From JAIRVZ01 sp031553755 (GTDB lineage: Bacteria; Bacteroidota; Bacteroidia; Bacteroidales; Azobacteroidaceae), in the NCBI GenBank assembly GCA_031553755.1, contig JAVBKZ010000005.1, positions 1 through 49,018 on the forward strand: a stretch of DNA of 49,018 nucleotides. Direction: 5' to 3'. This document shows, piece after piece, positions 1 through 7,832 of the stretch. The position numbers were made by a program, and so were the translations under genes. The notes under the pieces were generated by a model, which was not told where the DNA came from, ran no database searches, and worked only from the letters and a program-made list of their open reading frames with translations. The first letter of the stretch is position 1; each line of letters starts with the position of its first letter.

Positions 1-138
1 TATTTTACCTAACAAATTAAAAACCTAATTTGTCATTGCGGGCTTGACCCGCAATCTATTGATAATCAGCAATTCATTAAGAGATCCTGAATCAAGTTCA
101 GGATGACAGAGCGATTAGGTAGTATAACGGATACTCAT
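1..138 (+). repeat. Structured palindromic repeat, copy 1 (left end outside the window)
   Basis: This is an intergenic element whose second, inverted copy lies at 19896-20048. It contains two 8-bp hairpins: ATTGCGGG/CCCGCAAT at 35-55 with loop CTTGA, and ATCCTGAA/TTCAGGAT at 84-104 with loop TCAAG. An outer pairing brings CCTAAT (24-29) against ATTAGG (114-119) and TGTCAT (31-36) against ATGACA (103-108). The right end ATAACGGATACTCAT is the inverted terminus seen complete in copy 2; the left terminus is cut off by the window edge. No coding potential is seen. A non-autonomous MITE-like or REP-like element is the best reading. Confidence 0.8.
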
Positions 139-182
139 TTATAAATTAATTAACAACGAATACTTAAAAAAACAATAACTAT

Positions 183-782
183 ATGTTTTCCGGAATAATT
201 GAAGAAGCGGCTCTTGTAGTAGGTCTTATATCTGATCAAGGAAATTTACATCTGACAATAAAATGTTCTTTTGTCGATGAATTGAAAATAGATCAAAGCG
301 TAGCTCATAATGGGGTATGTCTTACGGTAGTGAATAAAACGAAAGAAACCTATACCGTTACAGCGATTAAAGAAACGTTAGAACGTTCTAACTTAGGCCT
401 TTTGAAAATAGGCGATAAAGTCAATTTAGAAAGAAGTATGTTGATGAACGGACGTTTGGATGGTCATATCGTTCAAGGACATGTTGACCAAACTGCTGTT
501 TGTGCCGGTGTTAGTGAAGCGGATGGAAGTTGGTATTATACTTTTGAGTATCCTTATAATAAAGAAATGGCTCAACAAGGTTATCTAACTGTAGAAAAAG
601 GTTCTGTTTGTGTAAACGGAGTAAGTCTCACGGTTTGTAATTCAAAAGAAAATAGCTTTCAAGTTGCTATTATTCCTTATACTTATGAATTTACTAATTT
701 TCATCAGGTAAAAAAAGGAACGACTGTAAATTTAGAATTTGACATTATCGGTAAATATATCAGTAAAATGATTCCAAAATAA
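183..782 (+). CDS. ribE: Riboflavin synthase alpha subunit
   Basis: This enzyme dismutates two 6,7-dimethyl-8-ribityllumazine molecules to riboflavin plus the pyrimidine substrate, the last step of riboflavin synthesis in the cytoplasm. The 199-residue protein starts with the family signature MFSGIIEE. It shows the expected two lumazine-binding repeats: the first carries SVAHNGVCLTV near residues 39-49 and the second carries KGSVCVNGVSLTV near 139-151. GRLDGHIVQGHVD closes the first repeat and the C-terminal amphipathic segment is present. Length is normal. The nitroreductase gene follows after 6 bp and is probably co-transcribed. No FMN riboswitch is apparent upstream, where the palindromic repeat lies instead. 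Confidence 0.95.
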   Translation: MFSGIIEEAALVVGLISDQGNLHLTIKCSFVDELKIDQSVAHNGVCLTVVNKTKETYTVTAIKETLERSNLGLLKIGDKVNLERSMLMNGRLDGHIVQGHVDQTAVCAGVSEADGSWYYTFEYPYNKEMAQQGYLTVEKGSVCVNGVSLTVCNSKENSFQVAIIPYTYEFTNFHQVKKGTTVNLEFDIIGKYISKMIPK

Positions 783-788
783 AAAATT

Positions 789-1334
789 ATGCAAAATTTT
801 CTTCAGTTAATAAATAATAGGCAAAGCGACCGGGCTTTTGAAACAAACCGGGCAGTCGAAAAAGAAAAAATTGAACGGATCTTAGAAGCCGCGCGTTTAG
901 CACCTTCAGCTTGTAACGCCCAACCTTGGCATTTTATCGTAGTTGATGACCTAGAACTTAAAAACGAAGTCGCAGATGCGACATCCGCCAAATTGTTGGG
1001 AATGAATCATTTTACCAAACAAGCTCCGGTTCACATTATTGTCGTAGAAGAAAAGGTAAACCTATCTTCCGGAATAGGAGGGTGGATTAAAGGTAAACAT
1101 TTTGCGCATATCGATATTGGAATAGCAGCGGCTCATATTGTTTTAGCCGCCGAATCAGAAGGTTTGGGTTCATGTATGTTAGGCTGGTTCAACGAACCTA
1201 AAATGAAAAAACTTCTGAATATTCCTTCTAATAAAAAAGTTGTATTAGATATTATTATTGGTTATTCTAAACAAGACAAAAGGGACAAAAAGAGAAAATC
1301 CGCCGGGGAAATAATTTCTTACAATAAGTACTAA
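789..1334 (+). CDS. Nitroreductase family protein (FMN-dependent oxidoreductase)
   Basis: This 181-residue protein belongs to the nitroreductase fold, dimeric FMN enzymes that reduce nitro compounds, quinones or related substrates with NAD(P)H. The start shows the typical NRQSDRAF segment (usually RRSxRxF), followed by LEAARLAPSACNAQPWHFIVV, where the SACNxQPW part contacts FMN. The C-terminal part has EGLGSCMLGWF, matching the usual GLGTCWIG-like FMN phosphate region. The gene lies 6 bp behind riboflavin synthase, so flavin supply and a flavoenzyme are likely co-expressed. The physiological substrate cannot be told from sequence. Confidence 0.9.
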   Translation: MQNFLQLINNRQSDRAFETNRAVEKEKIERILEAARLAPSACNAQPWHFIVVDDLELKNEVADATSAKLLGMNHFTKQAPVHIIVVEEKVNLSSGIGGWIKGKHFAHIDIGIAAAHIVLAAESEGLGSCMLGWFNEPKMKKLLNIPSNKKVVLDIIIGYSKQDKRDKKRKSAGEIISYNKY

Positions 1335-1346
1335 GAATCTAAAAAC

Positions 1347-2321
1347 TTATTTAAGTATATCAATTCGGTGAAGAATTTCCCTGAAAAATAACTGGACATC
1401 TTCTATTTGACTTTGAATAGGTAACATTTCCGAACCTTTTTCTGGAGTGATAACATGTAATCCGGATGGAATAGTCTGAATAGAAATATCTTTTCCCGCG
1501 TGGACAGGTTCTCCGTCAATATGCATTGGTCCCGGTTTGTTTCTTTTTATAATTGCTTTTTGCGTACGATACCTCGTACATTTGCTATTGTTGTTAATCT
1601 GTTTTGTGAAAAGTTGAATGGCCACATTCCCTACTTCTATCGGATGGATAGGCGCCATTATTACTACATCAATCATTCCGTCGCGAATATTAGCATTTGG
1701 CGCTATAAACGCGTTGTTCCCATATTGAGAAGCATTCGCGCAGGTAACAAGGAAAGCTTCTTCTTGTATGATGGTTTCGTTATCTAAAACGATTTCGTAT
1801 GAATCCGGTATGAAATTAATATATTCCGAAATAGCGCTTTTTACATAAGAAATGGAACCCCGTTTTTTTTCCTTCGAAAAACGGTTACTTACTTTAGCGT
1901 CAAATCCGAGACCACATGTGCAAAAAAAGAAATATTCATTCGCCTTGCAATAATCAATAGTCATGATATGTTCTTTAGCAATCGTTTCAATCGCTTTTTT
2001 TACATCCATCGGAATTCCTAAATCACGAGCTAATCCATTTCCTGAACCTAAAGGGATGATTCCTAATGCGGCATCGCTGTGTACCATTGTCTGCGCGATT
2101 TGATTTACAGTACCATCTCCACCCGCGGCTATGATGTAATTTGTTTTGTTATCCAAAGCTTCTTTCGTAAGTTGAAAAGCATGGCCAGCATATTCGGTAT
2201 ACAAAATTTTAGATTCAAATAGGGTAGGGTCTAAAATCTTTTCTATCAATTCCGGTATTCGGTTTTTAGAAGCTGTCCCTGAGACGGGATTAATAATAAC
2301 ACATAATTTTTTTTTAGCCAT
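1347..2321 (-). CDS. Diacylglycerol kinase family lipid kinase (DagK/YegS-like)
   Basis: This is a soluble lipid kinase of the DAGK catalytic family, about 324 residues from the ATG at 2321. An upstream in-frame TTG at 2354 falls inside the promoter box and is rejected as the start. The N-terminus reads MAKKKLCVIINPVSG, followed by AAGGDGTVNQ, the GGDGT nucleotide-binding signature, and LGSGNGLARDLGIP, the usual substrate-loop region. The C-terminal part HIDGEPVHAG matches the conserved DGE motif. Members phosphorylate diacylglycerol, or in some cases sphingoid or ceramide lipids. The divergent neighbour is serine palmitoyltransferase, so a role in sphingolipid or phospholipid turnover is plausible but inferred. 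Confidence 0.9.
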   Translation of the reverse strand: MAKKKLCVIINPVSGTASKNRIPELIEKILDPTLFESKILYTEYAGHAFQLTKEALDNKTNYIIAAGGDGTVNQIAQTMVHSDAALGIIPLGSGNGLARDLGIPMDVKKAIETIAKEHIMTIDYCKANEYFFFCTCGLGFDAKVSNRFSKEKKRGSISYVKSAISEYINFIPDSYEIVLDNETIIQEEAFLVTCANASQYGNNAFIAPNANIRDGMIDVVIMAPIHPIEVGNVAIQLFTKQINNNSKCTRYRTQKAIIKRNKPGPMHIDGEPVHAGKDISIQTIPSGLHVITPEKGSEMLPIQSQIEDVQLFFREILHRIDILK

Positions 2322-2349
2322 AACGTTGTTGAATACTGTATTTTCAGGA

Positions 2350-2359
2350 TACAAATGTA
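2350..2359 (-). promoter_or_regulatory. Bacteroidota-type -7 box for the lipid kinase gene
   Basis: On the minus strand this reads TACATTTGTA, matching the TAnnTTTG box of the Bacteroidota primary sigma factor. It sits about 30 nt upstream of the ATG at 2321. A TTG start at 2354 would overlap the box, which supports the internal ATG. The 10-bp sequence is itself a perfect palindrome. Confidence 0.55.
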
Positions 2360-2379
2360 ATTCATTTAAAAATCTTTAC

Positions 2380-2388
2380 TACCTTTGT
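2380..2388 (+). promoter_or_regulatory. Bacteroidota-type -7 box for the serine palmitoyltransferase gene
   Basis: TACCTTTGT matches TAnnTTTG and lies 84 bp upstream of the ATG at 2472. A good -33 TTTG is not obvious at the expected distance. The box is about 20 bp from the opposing promoter, making a compact divergent control region between the lipid kinase and sphingolipid genes. Confidence 0.55.
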
Positions 2389-2471
2389 CCCTGTTTTTTT
2401 TAAAAGGAGTTACCTGAAAAAGTTGAATACAAGTGACTTATATTTTAAAAATAAAAATAATTTAGTTTAAT

Positions 2472-3674
2472 ATGAATTTACTTGTTGATAAATTACAAAA
2501 GAATGATTTTCTCATAAGATCCAGAGAAGCTAAAGCTGCGGGTATTTATCCATATTTCAGAGCTATCGAAAGTGATCAAGACACCGAAGTTGTCATTAAT
2601 GGGAAAAAGGTTCTGATGTTTGGTTCAAACGCGTACTTAGGATTAACCAATCATCCTAAAGTAAAAGAAGCCGCTATCGCTGCCACTAAAAAATATGGTA
2701 CAGGAATGGCAGGAAGTCGTTTCCTCAATGGAACTTTGGATATTCATTTGGAGTTGGAACGAAAATTGGCCAACTTTGTTGGGAAAGACGACGCGATTAC
2801 TTATTCAACAGGATTTCAAGTGAATTTAGGAGTTGTTTCGTGTCTTACTGGACGTGAAGATTATATAATTTGGGATGAACTTGATCATGCCTCTATCATT
2901 GAAGGACATCGTCTTTCTTATTCTCATAAACTGAAGTTCAGGCACAATGATATGGATTCGTTGGAAACGCAATTGAAAAAATGCGATCCGGACAAAGTGA
3001 AACTTATCGTAGTTGATGGAGTTTTTAGTATGGAAGGAGATGTCGCCAATATTCCTGAGATTGTACGTCTCGCGAAAAAATACAATGCCAATGTCATGGT
3101 AGATGAAGCGCATGGATTGGGAGTTCTTGGACGTCAAGGACGTGGAGCTGCCGATCATTTCAACGCGTTGCCGGATGTTGACTTGATTATGGGTACTTTT
3201 AGTAAATCTCTTGCTTCTATTGGAGGATTTATAGCAGCCGATCAGGATGTTATTGATTATTTACGACATACATCCAGGTCATATATTTTTAGCGCCAGCA
3301 ATACTCCTTCCGCGACAGCAGCAGCCAGCGCCGCGTTTGATATTATGGTAAGCGAGCCGGAAAGAATAGAAAATCTTTGGAAATTAACCAATTACGCGTT
3401 GGAGGGATTCCGTAACATGGGATGCGAAATCGGTCATACTTCCACACCTATTATTCCTATTTTTATCAGGGATAATGAAAAAACGTTCCAAGTCACAACC
3501 GAATTGTTTAATGAAGGGATTTTCGTTAATCCTGTAGTTGCCCCGGCCGTTGCGCCTTCTGATACATTGATCCGTTTTTCATTGATGGCTACACATACTT
3601 TCGACCAATTAAATTACGCGATGGAGAAAATAGAAAAAAACTTCAAGCGAATGGGATTATTAGAGAACAAGTAA
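2472..3674 (+). CDS. spt: Serine palmitoyltransferase-like alpha-oxoamine synthase
   Basis: This 400-residue PLP enzyme is of the alpha-oxoamine synthase family. In Bacteroidota the close relatives condense L-serine with palmitoyl-CoA (or related acyl-CoA) to 3-ketosphinganine, the entry step of sphingolipid synthesis. Landmarks are MFGSNAYLGLTNHP near residue 50, VDEAHGLGVLG with D211 and H214 that contact PLP, and GTFSKSLASIGGF with the Schiff-base lysine K245. The GSNAYLGL form favours serine palmitoyltransferase over KBL or BioF, and no biotin or threonine-degradation genes lie nearby. The divergent lipid kinase fits a lipid context. A terminator follows at 3706. Confidence 0.85.
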   Translation: MNLLVDKLQKNDFLIRSREAKAAGIYPYFRAIESDQDTEVVINGKKVLMFGSNAYLGLTNHPKVKEAAIAATKKYGTGMAGSRFLNGTLDIHLELERKLANFVGKDDAITYSTGFQVNLGVVSCLTGREDYIIWDELDHASIIEGHRLSYSHKLKFRHNDMDSLETQLKKCDPDKVKLIVVDGVFSMEGDVANIPEIVRLAKKYNANVMVDEAHGLGVLGRQGRGAADHFNALPDVDLIMGTFSKSLASIGGFIAADQDVIDYLRHTSRSYIFSASNTPSATAAASAAFDIMVSEPERIENLWKLTNYALEGFRNMGCEIGHTSTPIIPIFIRDNEKTFQVTTELFNEGIFVNPVVAPAVAPSDTLIRFSLMATHTFDQLNYAMEKIEKNFKRMGLLENK

Positions 3675-3705
3675 TAGTAGGGAAATTTAATATATTAATC
3701 GAATG

Positions 3706-3741
3706 AAACTTCAAGAATTAAAAGCTTGAAGTTTTTTTTTT
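3706..3741 (+). terminator. Rho-independent terminator after spt
   Basis: A perfect 10-bp stem, AAACTTCAAG (3706-3715) with CTTGAAGTTT (3725-3734), and a 9-nt loop are followed by an uninterrupted T run. It ends just before the next promoter box at 3743, so termination and re-initiation are separated by only a couple of bases. Confidence 0.85.
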
Positions 3742-3742
3742 G

Positions 3743-3751
3743 TACTTTTGC
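3743..3751 (+). promoter_or_regulatory. Bacteroidota-type -7 box for the NlpC/P60 gene
   Basis: TACTTTTGC fits TAnnTTTGC and lies 20 nt before the ATG at 3771. It decides the start, because an upstream in-frame ATG at 3726 lies before the box and inside the terminator stem. Confidence 0.7.
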
Positions 3752-3770
3752 AGATTACCTAAAATATATC

Positions 3771-4259
3771 ATGACACATATTCTGAAATTAATTACTTTA
3801 TTAACATTTACTGTTTTACTGGCAGGATGCGCGACATCGAAAAATGCGACTCTTAAAAAAGCAGATAAACAATCAGAAGAATTGATAGAATATGCTTACA
3901 AATACATCAATACACCATATCGTTCAGGTGGAACAACTCCAAAAGGATTCGATTGTTCCGGATATGTGCAATTTGTGTATAAAAAAATAGGCTATGCGAT
4001 ACCCCGCAGTACAGATGAACAAATTCGCATAGGATTAGATATAAAAAGAACAAAAATAAAAAAAGGAGATTTGGTCTTTTTTAAAAACAGAAATCAAACA
4101 ACAAAAAAAGCCGGTCATGTAGGGATTGTTGTTAGTGTTAGCGACAATGGGAAATTTAGATTTATACATTCGTCAACAATTGGTGGAGTCGTGATCGACG
4201 ATATCGAACATTCTTATTACAAGTCTCGTTATATTTGTGCAAGAAGAGTTATTTTATGA
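3771..4259 (+). CDS. NlpC/P60 family cell-wall endopeptidase, lipoprotein
   Basis: This is a secreted cysteine peptidase expected to cut peptide bonds in peptidoglycan stems. The 163-residue product begins with a signal peptide ending in a lipobox (LLAGC, Cys about residue 20), so it should be a membrane-anchored lipoprotein. The catalytic domain covers about residues 35-160. C62 lies in the FDCSGYVQFVY motif, H116 in AGHVGIVVS, and H133 in FIHSSTIGG is the probable third polar residue. The domain stands alone with no SH3 or LysM module. The start was chosen because the promoter box lies at 3743-3751. The gene is monocistronic between a terminator and the rpsU promoter. Confidence 0.92.
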   Translation: MTHILKLITLLTFTVLLAGCATSKNATLKKADKQSEELIEYAYKYINTPYRSGGTTPKGFDCSGYVQFVYKKIGYAIPRSTDEQIRIGLDIKRTKIKKGDLVFFKNRNQTTKKAGHVGIVVSVSDNGKFRFIHSSTIGGVVIDDIEHSYYKSRYICARRVIL

Positions 4260-4295
4260 TAATTCATAGAAAAGATGAAAAAATAATGTGATAAG

Positions 4296-4327
4296 TTGAT
4301 AATAATTAAACTTTACATTATCTTTGC
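4296..4327 (+). promoter_or_regulatory. Promoter of rpsU
   Basis: The -7 box TATCTTTGC at 4319-4327 is preceded by TTG at 4296-4298, 20 nt upstream, matching the Bacteroidota -33/-7 arrangement. The leader to the rpsU ATG is about 45 nt. Confidence 0.75.
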
Positions 4328-4377
4328 ACCCCGAAAAGTAAAAGAAAAAGTTATCAAAAATATATTAATTAAAGTTT

Positions 4378-4569
4378 ATGATTATTGTACCGTTGAAAGA
4401 AGGCGAAAATATAGAAAGAGCCTTGAAGAAATTCAAAAGAAAATTCGAAAAAACAGGTGTTGTAAAAGAACTTAGAAGTAGACAAGCCTTTACAAAACCG
4501 TCTGTGGACAAAAGAAAACAAAAAATACATGCGGTTTATGTGCAGAAATTGCAACAAGCCGAAGAATAA
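4378..4569 (+). CDS. rpsU: 30S ribosomal protein S21
   Basis: This small basic ribosomal protein sits at the 30S platform near the anti-Shine-Dalgarno end of 16S rRNA. The 63-residue sequence begins MIIVPLKEGENIERALKKFK and has the family's two basic helices, with KRKFEKTGVVKELR in the middle. Length is typical for Bacteroidota. It heads the conserved rpsU - recombinase - hpf - tRNA - tuf block and has its own promoter directly upstream. Confidence 0.95.
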   Translation: MIIVPLKEGENIERALKKFKRKFEKTGVVKELRSRQAFTKPSVDKRKQKIHAVYVQKLQQAEE

Positions 4570-4657
4570 ATATAATTAAAGAGAATAAATAAATCTGATT
4601 TTATTTCATTCTTTCCATTCTTTTTGTTATTTTCGTTGCGAATAAAGCAGCGGTTTC

Positions 4658-5542
4658 ATGTTAATAGAATCATATTTGCGATATATCCGTAATGAGAAGA
4701 ATTATTCTTCTCATACGGTTCTTTCGTATAGTAATGATTTAGTTCAGTTTCAAGAGTTTGTTGTCGAAAAAATGGGGTGTTTTAATCCTGAATTGATAAA
4801 TCCCTCTGTTATTCGTCAATGGATTGTAGAATTGATGGAAAAGGGTTATTCTCCTATTTCTGTCAATCGGAAATTAAGTTCCTTGAAATCATTTTTTAAA
4901 TACCTACAAAAAATATCCCTTATACAGCATCACCCACTGAAAAAGGTTTCCGGGCCTAAATCAAACAAAAAGCTTCCCAATTTTGTTAAGGAGAAAGATA
5001 TGGAAGTTATTCTTTCGGAAGATATGTTTACGGATGCTTTTGAAGATGTTAGGGATTACACAATGTTGGAAGTTTTTTATCATACAGGGATGCGATGTTC
5101 GGAACTCGTTGGGTTGAAAGACGAAGATGTTGATCTGGCAGCTTTTTTAATTAAGGTTACAGGGAAAAGAAACAAACAAAGACTTATTCCATTTTCTCAA
5201 ACCCTTAAAGAAAAGTTGCAATCATATTTGTTTTGTCGAGAACAAGCGCTTGAAGATCAAAAAGCGGAATCGTTTTTTGTCAGGAAAAATGCCCGCCGGT
5301 TAACTAATGGCATTGTGTATAATGTTGTTAAAAAGAGGTTAACGGTTGCGACAGGTTTGTCGAAACGGAGTCCACACGTATTAAGGCATAGTTTTGCGAC
5401 AGGTATGTTGAATAACGGAGCTGATTTGAATGCAGTAAAAGAATTATTAGGACATGAAAGCCTTGCTTCTACAGAAGTATATACTCATACCACTTTTGAA
5501 GAATTAAGAAAAGTTTATAACCAAGCTCATCCAAGAGCTTAA
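4658..5542 (+). CDS. Tyrosine recombinase, XerC/XerD-like
   Basis: This 294-residue site-specific recombinase is most likely one of the housekeeping chromosome-dimer resolution enzymes. An N-terminal SAM-like core-binding domain covers residues 1-90 (YLRYIRNEKNYSSHTVLSY). The catalytic domain has the full set R146 (HTGMRCSEL), K170 (VTGKRN), H240 and R243 (HVLRH), H266 (LLGHESL) and the nucleophile Y275 (TEVYTHT). Length and lack of extra domains match XerC/XerD rather than phage integrases. Its place between rpsU and hpf is characteristic of the phylum, which argues against a mobile integrase. Whether it is functionally XerC or XerD is not decidable here. Confidence 0.9.
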   Translation: MLIESYLRYIRNEKNYSSHTVLSYSNDLVQFQEFVVEKMGCFNPELINPSVIRQWIVELMEKGYSPISVNRKLSSLKSFFKYLQKISLIQHHPLKKVSGPKSNKKLPNFVKEKDMEVILSEDMFTDAFEDVRDYTMLEVFYHTGMRCSELVGLKDEDVDLAAFLIKVTGKRNKQRLIPFSQTLKEKLQSYLFCREQALEDQKAESFFVRKNARRLTNGIVYNVVKKRLTVATGLSKRSPHVLRHSFATGMLNNGADLNAVKELLGHESLASTEVYTHTTFEELRKVYNQAHPRA

Positions 5543-5560
5543 AACTAAGGAGGATTTATT

Positions 5561-5860
5561 ATGGATATCAGAGTTCAAACCATTCATTTTGATGCAAGCC
5601 AACAATTGGAAGATTTCGTTCAGAAAAAAGTGTCAAAATTAGATAAATACCATGATGGTATTTTGTCGGCAGAAGTTGTGTTGAAAGTTGTCAAGCCCGA
5701 ATCTGCTAATAATAAAGACGCTTCAGTGAAACTGAGTGTTGCCGGTCAAGATTTTTTTGCCGGAAAAGTAAGTGACTCTTTTGAAGAATCAATATCCGAT
5801 AGCGTGGAAGCGTTAGAGAAACAGTTACTTAAATTTAAAGATAAACAAAGAAGTAAATAA
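5561..5860 (+). CDS. hpf: Ribosome hibernation-promoting factor, short form (HPF/RaiA)
   Basis: This 99-residue protein of the S30AE family binds the decoding region of idle ribosomes and supports 100S dimers or 70S inactivation. The sequence has the IHFDASQQLEDFVQKKVSKL start and a beta-strand region VVLKVVKPES typical of the fold. It lacks the C-terminal dimerisation domain of long HPF. A strong AGGAGG lies 8 nt before the ATG. It follows the recombinase by 18 bp and is probably co-transcribed with it. Confidence 0.92.
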   Translation: MDIRVQTIHFDASQQLEDFVQKKVSKLDKYHDGILSAEVVLKVVKPESANNKDASVKLSVAGQDFFAGKVSDSFEESISDSVEALEKQLLKFKDKQRSK

Positions 5861-5878
5861 AATAAAACAACAATAAGT

Positions 5879-5910
5879 TTTGTTTCTTTAAAAATAATGT
5901 CTAAATTTGC
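5879..5910 (+). promoter_or_regulatory. Promoter of the tRNA/tuf unit
   Basis: TTTG at 5879-5882 and TAAATTTGC at 5902-5910 are separated by 19 nt, a near-ideal Bacteroidota promoter. The region to the first tRNA (5981) contains an imperfect hairpin pairing CAGCCG (5910-5915) with CGGCTG (5941-5946), with an inner CCC/GGG pair. Confidence 0.75.
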
Positions 5911-5980
5911 AGCCGTTTCGCCCTTTTTCGAGGGTAGAATCGGCTGTAAAATTTGTAAAATCTTCTTTTTCAGTCAATTC

Positions 5981-6053
5981 GCGGAAGTAGCTCAGTCGAT
6001 AGAGCATTAGCCTTCCAAGCTGAGGGTCGCGGGTTTGAGCCCCGTCTTCCGCT
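5981..6053 (+). tRNA. tRNA-Gly (anticodon TCC)
   Basis: A 73-nt cloverleaf. The acceptor stem pairs GCGGAAG (5981-5987) with CTTCCGC (6046-6052), the D-stem is GCTC/GAGC, and the anticodon stem TTAGC/GCTGA carries loop CTTCCAA with anticodon TCC at 6014-6016. The T-arm reads GCGGG TTTGAGC CCCGT. CCA is not encoded. Confidence 0.95.
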
Positions 6054-6060
6054 CTGTTTT

Positions 6061-6132
<72 letters not shown>

Positions 6133-6266
6133 CGGAATTTGGTTGTAAGTTGTAAGTAATAAATTAAGTTTTTGCTCGGTATTGTCGATTTGGCAATCTA
6201 AACTTAGAACTTAAAACCTAAAACATAAAAAGCGATCATTAATCAGATATAAAGAATAATTAAATT

Positions 6267-7454
6267 ATGGCAAAAGAACATTTTAACCGGTCGAAACCGC
6301 ACGTTAACATCGGTACAATCGGTCACGTAGACCACGGTAAAACTACTTTGACAGCTGCTATTACAACAGTATTGGCAAAGAAAGGTCTTTCTGAAGTGAA
6401 ATCTTTCGATCAAATCGATAACGCTCCGGAAGAAAAAGAAAGAGGTATTACTATCAATACTTCTCACGTAGAGTATGAAACAGCTAATCGTCACTATGCT
6501 CACGTAGACTGTCCGGGTCACGCCGACTACGTTAAGAACATGGTTACCGGTGCTGCTCAAATGGACGGTGCTATCATTGTAGTTGCTGCGACTGATGGTC
6601 CGATGCCTCAAACACGCGAACACATCCTGTTGGCTCGTCAGGTAAACGTTCCTAAATTGGTCGTTTTCATGAATAAATGTGATATGGTTGATGACGCTGA
6701 AATGTTGGAACTTGTTGAAATGGAAATGAGAGAATTGCTTTCATTCTATGAATTTGACGGCGACAATACTCCTGTTATTCAAGGATCCGCATTGGGAGGA
6801 TTAAATGGAATCGCTCAATGGGAAGAAAAAATCATGGAATTGATGAATGCTGTTGATACTTGGATTCCGCTTCCTCCGCGTGATGTTGATAAACCTTTCT
6901 TGATGCCGGTTGAAGACGTGTTCTCTATCACAGGTCGTGGTACAGTTGCTACAGGTCGTATCGAAACTGGTATCATCAAAACAGGTGAAGAAGTTCAAAT
7001 CATCGGTTTGGGTTCAGAAGGTAAAAAATCAGTTGTTACAGGAGTAGAAATGTTCCGCAAAATCCTTGATGAAGGTCAAGCTGGAGACAACGTAGGTTTG
7101 TTGCTTCGTGGTGTTGATAAAGATGAAATCAAACGCGGTATGGTTATTACTCACCCTAACAAAGTGAAACCTCATACAAAAGTTAAAGCTGAGGTGTATA
7201 TCTTGAAAAAAGAAGAAGGTGGCCGTCATACTCCATTCCACAATAAATATCGTCCCCAGTTCTATATCCGTACATTGGACGTAACAGGAGAGATCACTCT
7301 TCCAGAAGGAACTGAAATGGTTATGCCTGGTGATAACTTGACAATTACTGTAGAATTAATCTATCCGGTAGCTTGTAGCGAAGGTCTTCGTTTTGCTATC
7401 CGTGAAGGTGGACGTACAGTAGGTGCAGGTCAAATTACTGAAATCATCGAATAA
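6267..7454 (+). CDS. tuf: Translation elongation factor Tu
   Basis: This GTPase delivers aminoacyl-tRNA to the ribosomal A site. The 395-residue protein has G1 GHVDHGKTT at residues 19-27, the switch I region RGITINTSHVEYET, G3 DCPGH, G4 NKCD and domains II and III with the expected ends (GGRTVGAGQITEIIE). Length is normal. It sits between tRNA-Thr and tRNA-Trp, the usual tRNA-tufB arrangement. Codon use is strongly biased, as expected for a very highly expressed gene. A long hairpin follows the stop codon. Confidence 0.98.
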   Translation: MAKEHFNRSKPHVNIGTIGHVDHGKTTLTAAITTVLAKKGLSEVKSFDQIDNAPEEKERGITINTSHVEYETANRHYAHVDCPGHADYVKNMVTGAAQMDGAIIVVAATDGPMPQTREHILLARQVNVPKLVVFMNKCDMVDDAEMLELVEMEMRELLSFYEFDGDNTPVIQGSALGGLNGIAQWEEKIMELMNAVDTWIPLPPRDVDKPFLMPVEDVFSITGRGTVATGRIETGIIKTGEEVQIIGLGSEGKKSVVTGVEMFRKILDEGQAGDNVGLLLRGVDKDEIKRGMVITHPNKVKPHTKVKAEVYILKKEEGGRHTPFHNKYRPQFYIRTLDVTGEITLPEGTEMVMPGDNLTITVELIYPVACSEGLRFAIREGGRTVGAGQITEIIE

Positions 7455-7463
7455 TAATATTAT

Positions 7464-7507
7464 AGTAGACAAGTTAACGAGTTAATGAGCTCGTTTACTT
7501 GTCTACT
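7464..7507 (+). terminator. Long hairpin between tuf and tRNA-Trp (terminator or processing site)
   Basis: AGTAGACAAGTTAACGAG (7464-7481) pairs with CTCGTTTACTTGTCTACT (7490-7507), 17 of 18 positions, with a single T-T mismatch and an 8-nt loop. No T run follows, so it may be an RNase processing structure that separates the tuf mRNA from the downstream tRNA rather than an intrinsic terminator. Confidence 0.6.
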
Positions 7508-7526
7508 TGTAACTTATCAACTAATT

Positions 7527-7599
7527 ACGGGTTTAGCTCAGTTGGTAGAGCACTGGTCTCCAAAACCAGGTGTCGGGAGTTCGAGTCTCTCAACCCGTG
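7527..7599 (+). tRNA. tRNA-Trp (anticodon CCA)
   Basis: A 73-nt cloverleaf. The acceptor stem pairs ACGGGTT (7527-7533) with AACCCGT (7592-7598) and has a G discriminator. The anticodon stem CTGGT/ACCAG carries loop CTCCAAA with anticodon CCA. It lies immediately before secE, the conserved position in the phylum. Confidence 0.96.
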
Positions 7600-7618
7600 C
7601 AAAACAATCTATAAATAG

Positions 7619-7825
7619 ATGAAAAAGTTTTTCCAAAAAATTGGTAAGTATGTAAAAGAATCTTATAACGAACTTGTTTATAAGGTATCTTGGCCTACAA
7701 GAGCAGAACTAACAAGCAGTGCGGTTGTCGTATTATCAGCTTCCCTTATACTAGCAGTGCTTGTGTTCGCTATAGATTTCGGTTTCGAAAATATAATGAA
7801 ATTCATTTATCAAAAAATCTTTTAA
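7619..7825 (+). CDS. secE: Preprotein translocase subunit SecE
   Basis: A 68-residue single-span inner-membrane protein that clamps SecY in the Sec translocon. The amphipathic N-terminal helix ends with the conserved KVSWPTRAEL motif (residues 22-31), followed by one hydrophobic segment, about residues 33-55. The short form without extra N-terminal spans is usual in this phylum. It lies between tRNA-Trp and nusG. Confidence 0.93.
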   Translation: MKKFFQKIGKYVKESYNELVYKVSWPTRAELTSSAVVVLSASLILAVLVFAIDFGFENIMKFIYQKIF

Positions 7826-7832
7826 TTAAGGC

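Noticed and set aside
1..182. FMN riboswitch in front of riboflavin synthase
   Set aside because: The region is accounted for by the palindromic repeat and lacks the conserved RFN-element core.
4658..5542. Tyrosine recombinase as the integrase of a mobile element
   Set aside because: The gene sits in the conserved rpsU-hpf position of the phylum, is of XerC/D size, and no attachment-site duplication at the nearby tRNAs was seen.
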